Source: JBQTKD01 sp052389435 (GTDB taxonomy: Bacteria > Actinomycetota > Actinomycetes > Sporichthyales > Sporichthyaceae). Taken from it: DNA of 9,153 nucleotides. Both the position numbers and the translations under genes were made by a program. The stretch is taken from the NCBI GenBank assembly GCA_052389435.1, contig JBQTIB010000098.1:1-9153 (forward strand). The letters are read 5' to 3'. Positions 1-6,416 of this stretch are shown here, in pieces. The stretch's first letter is position 1. Every line of letters begins with the position of its first letter. Below the pieces are notes generated by a model that was given only the letters and a program-made list of their open reading frames with translations, was not told the DNA's origin and ran no database searches.

Positions 1-600
1 GAGATCCTCGAGCTCAAGTCGACGATCAACACGATGGTCGACCAGCTCTCCTCCTTCGCCGACGAGGTCACCCGCGTCGCCCGCGAGGTCGGCACCGAGG
101 GTGCCCTCGGCGGACAGGCTCAGGTGAAGGGCGTCTCCGGCACCTGGCGCGACCTGACGGACAACGTGAACTACATGGCCGCCAACCTCACCGGCCAGGT
201 CCGCAACATCGCCCTGGTGACCACGGCGGTGGCGCAGGGCGACCTGTCGCAGAAGATCACCGTCGACGCGAAGGGCGAGATTCTGCAGCTGAAGTCGACC
301 GTCAACACGATGGTCGACCAGCTCGGCTCGTTCGCCGCGGAGGTCACCCGCGTGGCCCGCGAGGTCGGTACCGAAGGCCGCCTCGGCGGCCAGGCCGAGG
401 TGGCCGGGGTGTCCGGCACCTGGCGCCACCTGACCGAGAACGTGAACCAGCTCGCGGGAAACCTGACCACCCAGGTGCGCGCCATCGCCGAGGTGTCCAC
501 GGCCGTGACCCGCGGCGACCTGACGCGGCAGATCACCGTCGAGGCCTCCGGCGAGGTCGCCGAGCTCAAGGACAACATCAACCAGATGATCGCGAACCTG
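1..600 (+). repeat. Tandem HAMP-coding repeat, 276-base (92-codon) period
   Basis: Codons starting at 1, 277 and 553 begin the same motif (E-[IV]-L/A-x-L-K), so the period is exactly 276 bases. Bases 26-48 and 302-324 are identical over 23 positions, and the rest of the two units is clearly similar. Each unit contains a helix pair with AREVGTEG, SGTWR and a GDL-x-x-x-ITV segment. The third unit breaks off after IANL, where the array ends and the GAF linker begins. The array almost certainly continues upstream of the window, so the number of units cannot be counted here. Confidence 0.9.
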
Positions 601-2475
601 CGATCGACCACCGACATCAACGCCCAGCAGGACTGGCTCAAGTCCAACCTCGCGCGGATCGGTTCGCGGATGCAGGGCCAGCGCGACCTGCGCGAACTGA
701 CCCAAATGATCATGAGCGAGGTCACGCCGGTCGTCCAGGCGGTGCACGGCGCCTTCTACCTCGCCGAACCCGACCTCGACGGCGGCGAAGGGCCCGTGCT
801 GCGCCTCGTCGGCGGCTACGGCATTCCCGATCGCGACGTGCGCATCCGCTTCGGCGAGGGCCTCGCGGGCCAGGCCGCGGCGGACCGTCGTCCCCGGCGC
901 GTCGTCGACGTCCCGGCCGACTACCTGCCGGTCGGCGGCGGGCTCGGCGCCGCACGTCCGGCCGACGTCTTCGTGCTGCCGATCGTGTTCGAGGAGCAGG
1001 TCCTCGGCGTCATCGAGCTCGCGGGCTTCGGAGCCTTCGAGGAAGTCCACATCGACTTCCTGATCCAGCTCGTCGAGACCATCGGCGTCGTCCTGAACAC
1101 GATCATCGCGAACGTGCGCACCGAGGAACTGCTCGGTCAGTCCCAGCGCCTCACCCAGGAACTGCAGGACCGGTCCGGTCAGCTGCAGCGCACCAACGCC
1201 GAACTCGAGGCCAACGCCGAACAGCTCGCACTCGCCTCGCGGTACAAGTCCGAGTTCCTCGCCAACATGTCGCACGAACTCCGCACGCCGCTGAACTCGC
1301 TGCTGATCCTCGCGAAGCTGCTCGTCGACAACCCCGACTCCACGCTGACGAACAAGGAGATCGAGTTCGCGCAGACGATCCACAGCGCGGGCACCGACCT
1401 GTTGGCCCTGATCAACGACATCCTGGACCTGTCCAAGGTCGAGGCCGGAAAGATGGACGTGCACCCGACCTCGGTGCACCTCGCGGAGATCTGCCAGTTC
1501 GCGCAGAGCACCTTCGGCACCATCGCCGTACAGAAGGGCCTCGACCTCGTCGTCGACATGAGCGAGGGCATTCCGGACTCGATCGTCACCGACGGTCTAC
1601 GCCTGCAGCAGGTCCTCAAGAACCTGCTGTCCAACGCCATCAAGTTCACCGACGCGGGACAGGTGCGGCTGCAGATCGGGCTGGCCCCGGAGGGCGTGGT
1701 CTATCCGACGGCGACGCTCAACGACGCCAAGCACGTGATTGCCATGCGGGTCATCGACACCGGCATCGGCGTCCCGCCGGAGAAGCTCAAGCTCATTTTC
1801 GAGGCGTTCCAGCAGGCCGACGGCACCACCTCGCGCCGCTACGGCGGCACGGGCCTGGGCCTGACCATCTCCCGCGACATCGCCCGCCTGCTCGGCGGCG
1901 CGATCGACGTGCGCAGCGAGGCCGGCCTCGGGAGCACCTTCACGCTGTACGTGCCGGTGGTCTACCCGTTCGACATGCCGACGATCGAGCCGTCCGCGAT
2001 CGCCCCGGCGCTGCCGCAGGTGCCGATGCTGACGACGCCCAGCGCGACGCCTGCGCGCTACACCGGCCCAGACCCGCTGCGCGGCTCGCGGGTTCTGGTG
2101 ATCGACGACGACGTTCGCAACGTCTTCGCGTTGACCAGCGCCCTGGAACGGCAGGGCATGACGGTGCTCTACGCGGACAACGGCCGCGCCGGGATCGAGG
2201 TGTTGCGAGAGAATCCCGGCGGGGTGGACCTGGTGCTGATGGACGTGATGATGCCCGAGCTCGACGGCAACGAGACGACCGCCGAGATTCGGCAGTCGCC
2301 CGCCCACGTGAACCTGCCGATCGTCTTCCTCACCGCGAAGGCGATGCCCGGAGACAGGGAGAAAAGTTTGGTGGCCGGGGCGAGCGACTACATCACCAAG
2401 CCGGTGGACCTCGACCAACTGCTGGGTGTCATGCGCTCGTGGCTGGCTCGGGACCGCGCTGCGGACAACGCATGA
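1..2475 (+). CDS. Poly-HAMP hybrid sensor histidine kinase with receiver domain, OsaA-like (5' partial)
   Basis: The frame is open from base 1 and the true start lies upstream; the ATG at 34 falls inside a HAMP repeat and is not the start. Counting codons from base 1 (824 residues visible): tandem HAMP units about 1-200; a GAF domain about 230-375 (FGEGLAGQ); a coiled-coil linker about 375-415; HisKA with phospho-accepting His425 in MSHELRTPLN; HATPase with N-box NLLSN (541-545), G1 DTGIG (586-590) and GGTGLGL (615-621). A Pro/Ala-rich linker follows, then a receiver with DDD 702-704, phospho-acceptor Asp748, Thr779 and Lys800. All catalytic residues are present. No membrane segment is visible, so this part is cytoplasmic. 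HAMP arrays of this kind occur in OsaA of Streptomyces and in fungal group III (Nik1/Os-1) osmosensor kinases; an osmotic or stress-sensing role is inferred from that. The stop overlaps the next gene by four bases. Confidence 0.93.
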   Translation, partial: EILELKSTINTMVDQLSSFADEVTRVAREVGTEGALGGQAQVKGVSGTWRDLTDNVNYMAANLTGQVRNIALVTTAVAQGDLSQKITVDAKGEILQLKSTVNTMVDQLGSFAAEVTRVAREVGTEGRLGGQAEVAGVSGTWRHLTENVNQLAGNLTTQVRAIAEVSTAVTRGDLTRQITVEASGEVAELKDNINQMIANLRSTTDINAQQDWLKSNLARIGSRMQGQRDLRELTQMIMSEVTPVVQAVHGAFYLAEPDLDGGEGPVLRLVGGYGIPDRDVRIRFGEGLAGQAAADRRPRRVVDVPADYLPVGGGLGAARPADVFVLPIVFEEQVLGVIELAGFGAFEEVHIDFLIQLVETIGVVLNTIIANVRTEELLGQSQRLTQELQDRSGQLQRTNAELEANAEQLALASRYKSEFLANMSHELRTPLNSLLILAKLLVDNPDSTLTNKEIEFAQTIHSAGTDLLALINDILDLSKVEAGKMDVHPTSVHLAEICQFAQSTFGTIAVQKGLDLVVDMSEGIPDSIVTDGLRLQQVLKNLLSNAIKFTDAGQVRLQIGLAPEGVVYPTATLNDAKHVIAMRVIDTGIGVPPEKLKLIFEAFQQADGTTSRRYGGTGLGLTISRDIARLLGGAIDVRSEAGLGSTFTLYVPVVYPFDMPTIEPSAIAPALPQVPMLTTPSATPARYTGPDPLRGSRVLVIDDDVRNVFALTSALERQGMTVLYADNGRAGIEVLRENPGGVDLVLMDVMMPELDGNETTAEIRQSPAHVNLPIVFLTAKAMPGDREKSLVAGASDYITKPVDLDQLLGVMRSWLARDRAADNA

Positions 2476-3101
2476 CGATGACTCCCACCGGTCCGCCGGT
2501 GAAGATCCTCATGGTCGACGACCGTCCGGAGAATCTGCTTGCCCTGGAGGCGATTCTCTCCGGTCTCGGCCACGAGCTCATCCGAGCCGAGTGCGGTTCG
2601 GACGCCCTCAAGCAACTCCTGCTGAACGACATCGCGCTGATTCTGCTCGACGTGCAGATGCCGGGCATGGACGGTTTCGAGACCGCGACGCAGATCAAGG
2701 CCCGCGAACGAACGCAGGACATCCCGATCGTGTTCCTCACCGCGATCGACGACGGAGCGCACCAGGCCTTTCGCGGGTACTCGGCCGGAGCCGTCGACTA
2801 CCTCTGCAAGCCGTTCGACCCGTGGGTGCTGCGGGCCAAGGTCAACGTCTTCATCGAATTGCACCAGCGGCGACGCGAGCTGCAGGCGCTGCGGGAGCGC
2901 TTCGACAGCGAACGCCTCGCGGTCCTCGGCGCGGTCGCGCTCGACGCCGCTCGCCGCGCCGCCGCGACGGCCCGCGTCAGCGGTTCGCCGGAGTCTGCCC
3001 AGGCGATGGAGCGAGCCGTGGAGGCCGTCGCGGAGCTCCTCGAGGCGTTGCCGCCGCCGACGGCGACCCTGCAGGGAGCTCGGTCGGAGCGGTGGTCGTG
3101 A
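2472..3101 (+). CDS. Receiver-domain response regulator without DNA-binding domain, OsaB-like
   Basis: The protein has 209 residues. Residues about 10-130 form a complete receiver: acidic pair Asp16-Asp17, phospho-acceptor Asp60 in LLDVQMPGMDG, Thr90 in VFLTA and Lys113 in CKPFD. The DDRPENLLALE opening is typical of receivers partnered with hybrid kinases. The remaining 75 or so residues are Ala/Arg/Glu-rich and predicted helical, with no helix-turn-helix or enzymatic output domain, so it probably acts by protein-protein contact. Streptomyces OsaB likewise lacks a DNA-binding domain. The ATG at 2472 overlaps the kinase stop (ATGA), which implies translational coupling. An in-frame ATG at 2478 is a possible alternative, and the in-frame ATG at 2439 would overlap the kinase more deeply without need. 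The likely phosphodonor is the upstream kinase, directly or through its receiver. Confidence 0.9.
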   Translation: MTMTPTGPPVKILMVDDRPENLLALEAILSGLGHELIRAECGSDALKQLLLNDIALILLDVQMPGMDGFETATQIKARERTQDIPIVFLTAIDDGAHQAFRGYSAGAVDYLCKPFDPWVLRAKVNVFIELHQRRRELQALRERFDSERLAVLGAVALDAARRAAATARVSGSPESAQAMERAVEAVAELLEALPPPTATLQGARSERWS

Positions 3102-3120
3102 ACGGGCCCGCGAACTCCCC

Positions 3121-3125
3121 GAAGG
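3121..3125 (+). promoter_or_regulatory. Ribosome binding site for the RsbW/PP2C gene
   Basis: GAAGG lies seven bases before the GTG at 3133. No other start codon occurs in this frame between the end of the regulator gene and 3133, so this site fixes the GTG as the start. Confidence 0.6.
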
Positions 3126-3132
3126 CCGGCAG

Positions 3133-5220
3133 GTGACCGCACAGGCGGTGCGGGCGACGCTGCCGGCCGCCGCCAGTTCGGCGGCTCAGGCACGCAAGTT
3201 CGTCGCGCACGCACTGGAGGACGCGGGCCTGCTCGCCCTGCGCGACGACGCACTGCTGCTGGTCACCGAACTGGTGACCAATTCCTTCCTGCACGCCGGC
3301 ACGACGGTCACCCTCGACGTGCGAACCGACCTGCACACCGCGACCGTCGCGGTGTCCGACGGCAGCCGCGGCCGCCCCGCGCCGACCCCGTCGGATTCCA
3401 CCCGCGAGAGCGGACGCGGCCTACTGCTCGTCGATGCGTTGGCCACGGCGTGGGGCACGCAGCACGACCCGACCGGCAAGACCGTCTGGTTTCGCCTGGG
3501 GCAGGAGCCCACGGACTCCTCGGCGCCTGCAGGCTCGGCCGCGCATCCCGATCCAGTGCCCAAGGACGACCTCGAAGCGGCACCGCGCGACATCGCCTTC
3601 CTGCTCGGCCCGCACCCCGGCGCCGTGGGAGCCTCTGGTGGGGGCGCGCAGCGTCTCGACGCGCAGCAGATGATCGAGGAGTCGTTGCGCCGCGTGGTCG
3701 AAGGCCTCGACGCGCGCCGAGGCTGGGTACACGCCGCCGTGCTCGACGGGCCCGACGGGCAGTGGGTGCCCTGGGCCTCCTACGACGCCGACCCCGGGCC
3801 GGACGCCGACGAGGTTCGCCGCGGCGGGCTCGAGCGGCACCTGATCTCCCTCCCGCTGCACGGCACGGCGGCCGACCCCATCGGTGCCCTCGTGCTGGAC
3901 CGTCCCGCACGGGACCAGGACGCGGACGCGTTGGCCTCGCTGGTCGCGGCGCGCATCGGGGTGATGGTCACCGAGGAGCAGGGTCGGCGCAGCCAGCTCC
4001 GGGCCCGCGGCTCCCTCGCCCTGCTCGCCGAGGCGGGCGAGATGTTCGCGGGCATTCTCGACGTCGATCTCGCCTGCGTCCTCGCGGCCCGGCTGACCGT
4101 TCCTCGGATGGCGTCGTGGGCCGCGGTGTGGACCGACCTCGACGAGCGCGGCGCCCTGCTGCGCACGGTCAGCCACCCGGACGAGGCGCGGGCCTCCGGG
4201 CTGCGCGACCGCCTCTCGCGGGACGACATCGGCAAGGCGGTGGCACAGCTGATCGAGTCCGGCGGGGTGCGGTCGAACTCGATGTCGGGCGCCCTGTCGA
4301 CGTTGAAGGACGCGGAGCTCGGCACGCTCGGCGAGGGCTGGGTGGTGCCGCTGGTCGCGCGCGGACGCCGCCTCGGCGTCCTCGTCGCGGCCGGGCACGG
4401 CGAGGCCGGCCGGCTGACCGAGGACCCGTCGCTGCTGCGCGACCTGGCCCGCATCGCGGCCCTGGCCATCGACAACGCCCGCCTCTACGGCGAACGCGCG
4501 GGCATCGCAGCGGCGTTGGAGGACTGGCTTCGGCCGCGGGACCTCCCGCGCATCGCCGGCGTGGACCTCGGCGCCCGCTACTCCGCGGCCGGGGAGGCCA
4601 ACGAGGTCGGCGGCGACTTCTACGACGTGTTCGAGGTGGACGCCGACACCTGGGGCATCTGCATCGGCGACGTGTGCGGGAAGGGCCCGGGCGCCGCTGC
4701 GGTCACCGGCATCGCCCGCGAGATCCTCCGCCTGCTGACCCGGCAGGGTCTCACTCCGCCCGAGGTGCTCGGCCGACTCAACGAAACCCTGCTGGCGCTG
4801 GAGGACCGAGGCAGGTTCTGCACCGCGGTCCTGGGGACGATCGCCCGGACCGAGGACGGCCTGGCGATCCGCTACTCCACCGCCGGCCATCCCCCGCCGC
4901 TGCTCCTGCGCCCGGACGGGCGCACCGAACTGGTGGGCGAAGGCGGAACGCTCCTCGGAGTGACGGCCCAGGTCGAACTGGCCGACGACTCGATCGTGCT
5001 CGCGCCCGGCGAGGCGCTGGTGCTCTACACCGACGGCATCACCGAGCGTCGAGGGTCCGGCTCGTTCTTCGGCGAGGCGAACCTGCTCTCCGCCGCAGCC
5101 GCCGCGGCCGGCGGGACGGCCATGCAGATCGCCCGCTCCGTCGAAGCCGCCGCCGCCTGCTTCGGCGTCGACTCGGCGGTACGCGACGACGTCGCCCTCC
5201 TGGTCCTGCGCGCCATCTGA
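3133..5220 (+). CDS. RsbW-like ATPase / GAF / PP2C-type (SpoIIE/RsbU) phosphatase fusion, OsaC-like
   Basis: The protein has 695 residues and a GTG start. Residues about 15-123 are a GHKL ATPase of the RsbW/SpoIIAB anti-sigma type: N-box ELVTN (46-50) followed by HAG, DG at 76-77, and ESGRGLLLVDALA (92-104). A linker leads to two GAF-like regions, about 178-283 and 295-455; these are assigned by overall pattern and are less certain. A helical connector (about 456-475) leads to a PP2C/SpoIIE phosphatase with GGDFYD (493-498), GDVCGKG (512-518), STAGHPPP (582-589), YTDGITE (632-638) and DDVALL (685-690), so all metal-binding aspartates are present. By family knowledge such enzymes phosphorylate and dephosphorylate STAS anti-anti-sigma factors. 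OsaC of S. coelicolor has a similar architecture and acts on SigB after osmotic stress, as I recall. No STAS or sigma partner is in the window. The gene follows the regulator after 31 bases and is probably in the same operon. Confidence 0.92.
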   Translation: MTAQAVRATLPAAASSAAQARKFVAHALEDAGLLALRDDALLLVTELVTNSFLHAGTTVTLDVRTDLHTATVAVSDGSRGRPAPTPSDSTRESGRGLLLVDALATAWGTQHDPTGKTVWFRLGQEPTDSSAPAGSAAHPDPVPKDDLEAAPRDIAFLLGPHPGAVGASGGGAQRLDAQQMIEESLRRVVEGLDARRGWVHAAVLDGPDGQWVPWASYDADPGPDADEVRRGGLERHLISLPLHGTAADPIGALVLDRPARDQDADALASLVAARIGVMVTEEQGRRSQLRARGSLALLAEAGEMFAGILDVDLACVLAARLTVPRMASWAAVWTDLDERGALLRTVSHPDEARASGLRDRLSRDDIGKAVAQLIESGGVRSNSMSGALSTLKDAELGTLGEGWVVPLVARGRRLGVLVAAGHGEAGRLTEDPSLLRDLARIAALAIDNARLYGERAGIAAALEDWLRPRDLPRIAGVDLGARYSAAGEANEVGGDFYDVFEVDADTWGICIGDVCGKGPGAAAVTGIAREILRLLTRQGLTPPEVLGRLNETLLALEDRGRFCTAVLGTIARTEDGLAIRYSTAGHPPPLLLRPDGRTELVGEGGTLLGVTAQVELADDSIVLAPGEALVLYTDGITERRGSGSFFGEANLLSAAAAAAGGTAMQIARSVEAAAACFGVDSAVRDDVALLVLRAI

Positions 5221-5233
5221 GGCCCGCTCAGAT
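5215..5233 (+). terminator. Hairpin over the stop codon of the phosphatase gene
   Basis: ATCTGAG (5215-5221) and CTCAGAT (5227-5233) form perfect 7-bp arms around a 5-nt loop, with the TGA stop (5218-5220) inside the left arm. No T-run follows, so this is at best an actinobacterial-type terminator lacking a U-tract, or an mRNA 3'-end stabiliser. It is the only terminator-like structure I see before the next gene. Confidence 0.4.
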
Positions 5234-5258
5234 CGACGTTGGGCGCCGCCGCTCGAGG

Positions 5259-5341
5259 TTCGCCGAGACCGGCGCGGTGAGGACCGCACGTCGCCGCGTT
5301 GAAGATCGCCCGAATCTGTTCCGACCGGCTTCGCCGAGACC
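5259..5341. repeat. 12-bp direct repeat pair between the phosphatase and first DivIVA-like gene
   Basis: TTCGCCGAGACC occurs at 5259-5270 and again at 5330-5341, 71 bases apart start to start, within the 182-base gap upstream of the gene at 5403. It could be a pair of regulator binding sites or a leftover of a local duplication. No function can be assigned. Confidence 0.5.
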
Positions 5342-5347
5342 TCCGGC

Positions 5348-5364
5348 ACGATCACGATGATCGT
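5348..5364. promoter_or_regulatory. Operator-like dyad upstream of the first DivIVA-like gene
   Basis: ACGATCA (5348-5354), a CGA centre and TGATCGT (5358-5364) form a perfect 7-bp inverted repeat. It ends 38 bases before the ATG at 5403. Size and placement suit a dimeric repressor or activator site near the promoter, or a 5'-UTR hairpin. The block CACGATGATC inside it recurs upstream of the next gene at 6381-6390. The binding protein is unknown. Confidence 0.35.
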
Positions 5365-5390
5365 TGCGCGCCGTGGGTGCGCCGTCGACG

Positions 5391-5396
5391 AGGGGG
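5391..5396 (+). promoter_or_regulatory. Ribosome binding site for the first DivIVA-like gene
   Basis: AGGGGG lies six bases before the ATG at 5403. It favours this ATG over the in-frame TTG at 5364, which sits inside the dyad described above. Confidence 0.6.
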
Positions 5397-5402
5397 CAGG
5401 CC

Positions 5403-6287
5403 ATGGCTGCGGGCAACGCCGAAGAGGCAGCGCACTTCTCGACCGCCGTGCGCGGATACGACCGCGGAACCGTCGATGCGGCCATGGCGCGCGAGACGGC
5501 ACTGCTCGGGAGGCTGCGCGCACGTGCCGCCTACCTCGAGCGCGAACTCGCCGCCCTCGACGCCGCCACCACTCTGCCCGACCGCCGCCACCGGGTCCGG
5601 CGGGTGATCGAGGCCATGACCGACTCCTGGACGGACGCGGCACGCATCACCCTCGACGCCGAATACGCCGCGGGCCGCGAGCGTGCGCACGCCGAAGGCG
5701 AGGTCGCCGCCCGTCGCGCCCTGGCGGAGGAGCAGATCGAACTCGCCGAGGCCACCGCCCAGGCGGACGCCGACCGGATGATTGCAGCCGCACGGGAGCA
5801 CGCACATCGCCTGCTCGAGCACGCGGACGAACAGTTGGTGCGGGCTCGGACGGCGGCCCGATCCATGATCGAAGCCGCAGCCGAACGCGGACGCGAGGTC
5901 ACCCGCCAGATGGACCGCAAGGTCGCGAGCCTCGAGCAGGAGGTCACCGCGGAACTGGCGCAGCGTCAGAACACCGCGGACCGGAACCTCGCGATCGCCG
6001 AGGCGACGATGCGCAAGGCGAAGAAGGATGCAGCCTTCATCGACGAGCAGGCCCAGGCCCAGCGCGAGGCGATCCTCGCCGATGCGCGAGCCGAGGTGCT
6101 GGCCATGTCCGGGGAGTCCTCGGGAGAGGTCGCACGGCTGCAGGCCGAGACCGATCGGGCGGTCGCCGAACTGGCGTCGCTGATGATCGCCGCGGGCGGC
6201 CAACTGAACGACTCCCGCGCGAGCCTGCCCGCGCCGACGACGTCCAACGACGTGCCCGCTCGGTCCGGCACGCCCGTCGTTCAGTAG
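5403..6287 (+). CDS. DivIVA-like coiled-coil protein, paralogue A
   Basis: The protein has 294 residues. Near the N-terminus FSTAVRGYDRGTVD (12-25) resembles the short DivIVA/GpsB N-terminal motif (F-x-x-x-x-x-GY-x-x-x-x-V). The rest, to about residue 265, is Ala/Glu/Arg/Gln-rich and almost proline-free in long stretches, which predicts long helices or coiled coil. The tail (from about 268) is Ser/Pro/Thr-rich and disordered-looking. There is no signal peptide, membrane segment, cysteine or recognisable enzyme motif. Conserved with the next gene are RELAAL, GRERA-x-AEGE, RQN-x-AD and ETDRAV-x-ELA-x-LM. By analogy with actinobacterial DivIVA, Scy and FilP, a scaffold or cytoskeletal role in polar growth or cell shape is possible but not shown. 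The RsbW/PP2C gene ends 182 bases upstream, so independent transcription is likely. I am confident it is a real gene and only moderately sure of the DivIVA link. Confidence 0.8.
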   Translation: MAAGNAEEAAHFSTAVRGYDRGTVDAAMARETALLGRLRARAAYLERELAALDAATTLPDRRHRVRRVIEAMTDSWTDAARITLDAEYAAGRERAHAEGEVAARRALAEEQIELAEATAQADADRMIAAAREHAHRLLEHADEQLVRARTAARSMIEAAAERGREVTRQMDRKVASLEQEVTAELAQRQNTADRNLAIAEATMRKAKKDAAFIDEQAQAQREAILADARAEVLAMSGESSGEVARLQAETDRAVAELASLMIAAGGQLNDSRASLPAPTTSNDVPARSGTPVVQ

Positions 6288-6339
6288 GTCAGATCCGAGG
6301 GTTGTTCCGTTCTTTCCCTCTGCGGCATGGGTTTCTCAC

Positions 6340-6390
6340 CGAATCTGGCCGAGGGCACGTCGGTTGGGCGCCCGGGTCCGCACGATGATC
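6340..6390 (+). promoter_or_regulatory. Upstream blocks shared by the two DivIVA-like genes (second copy)
   Basis: CGAATCTG at 6340-6347 and CACGATGATC at 6381-6390 recur in the same order before the first paralogue, at 5311-5318 and 5353-5362. The start-to-start distance is 41 bases here and 42 there. The sequence between them differs. The second block ends 26 bases before this ATG and 40 before the other. This looks like a retained promoter or operator module from the gene duplication. I cannot assign clear -35 and -10 boxes. Confidence 0.4.
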
Positions 6391-6405
6391 ACCAGTTGAG
6401 CCTCT

Positions 6406-6410
6406 GGAGG
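6406..6410 (+). promoter_or_regulatory. Ribosome binding site for the second DivIVA-like gene
   Basis: GGAGG lies six bases before the ATG at 6417, the best Shine-Dalgarno sequence in the window. It rules out the in-frame ATG at 6327 and makes the ATG at 6423 less likely. Confidence 0.75.
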
Positions 6411-6416
6411 ACAGCC

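Noticed and set aside
3450..5360. A 636-codon plus-strand frame overlapping the phosphatase gene.
   Set aside because: Its product is extremely Arg/Gly/Pro-rich with no domain; it is an out-of-frame reading of a well-supported gene.
3421..5643. A 740-codon open frame on the minus strand opposite the RsbW/PP2C gene.
   Set aside because: It is antisense to a gene with clear domains, has Arg/Gly/Ala/Val-rich sequence typical of high-GC shadow frames and shows no motif.
6297..6320. GAGGG/CCCTC pairing after paralogue A as a terminator.
   Set aside because: There are only five pairs with a 14-nt loop and no T-run after the stem; too weak to call.
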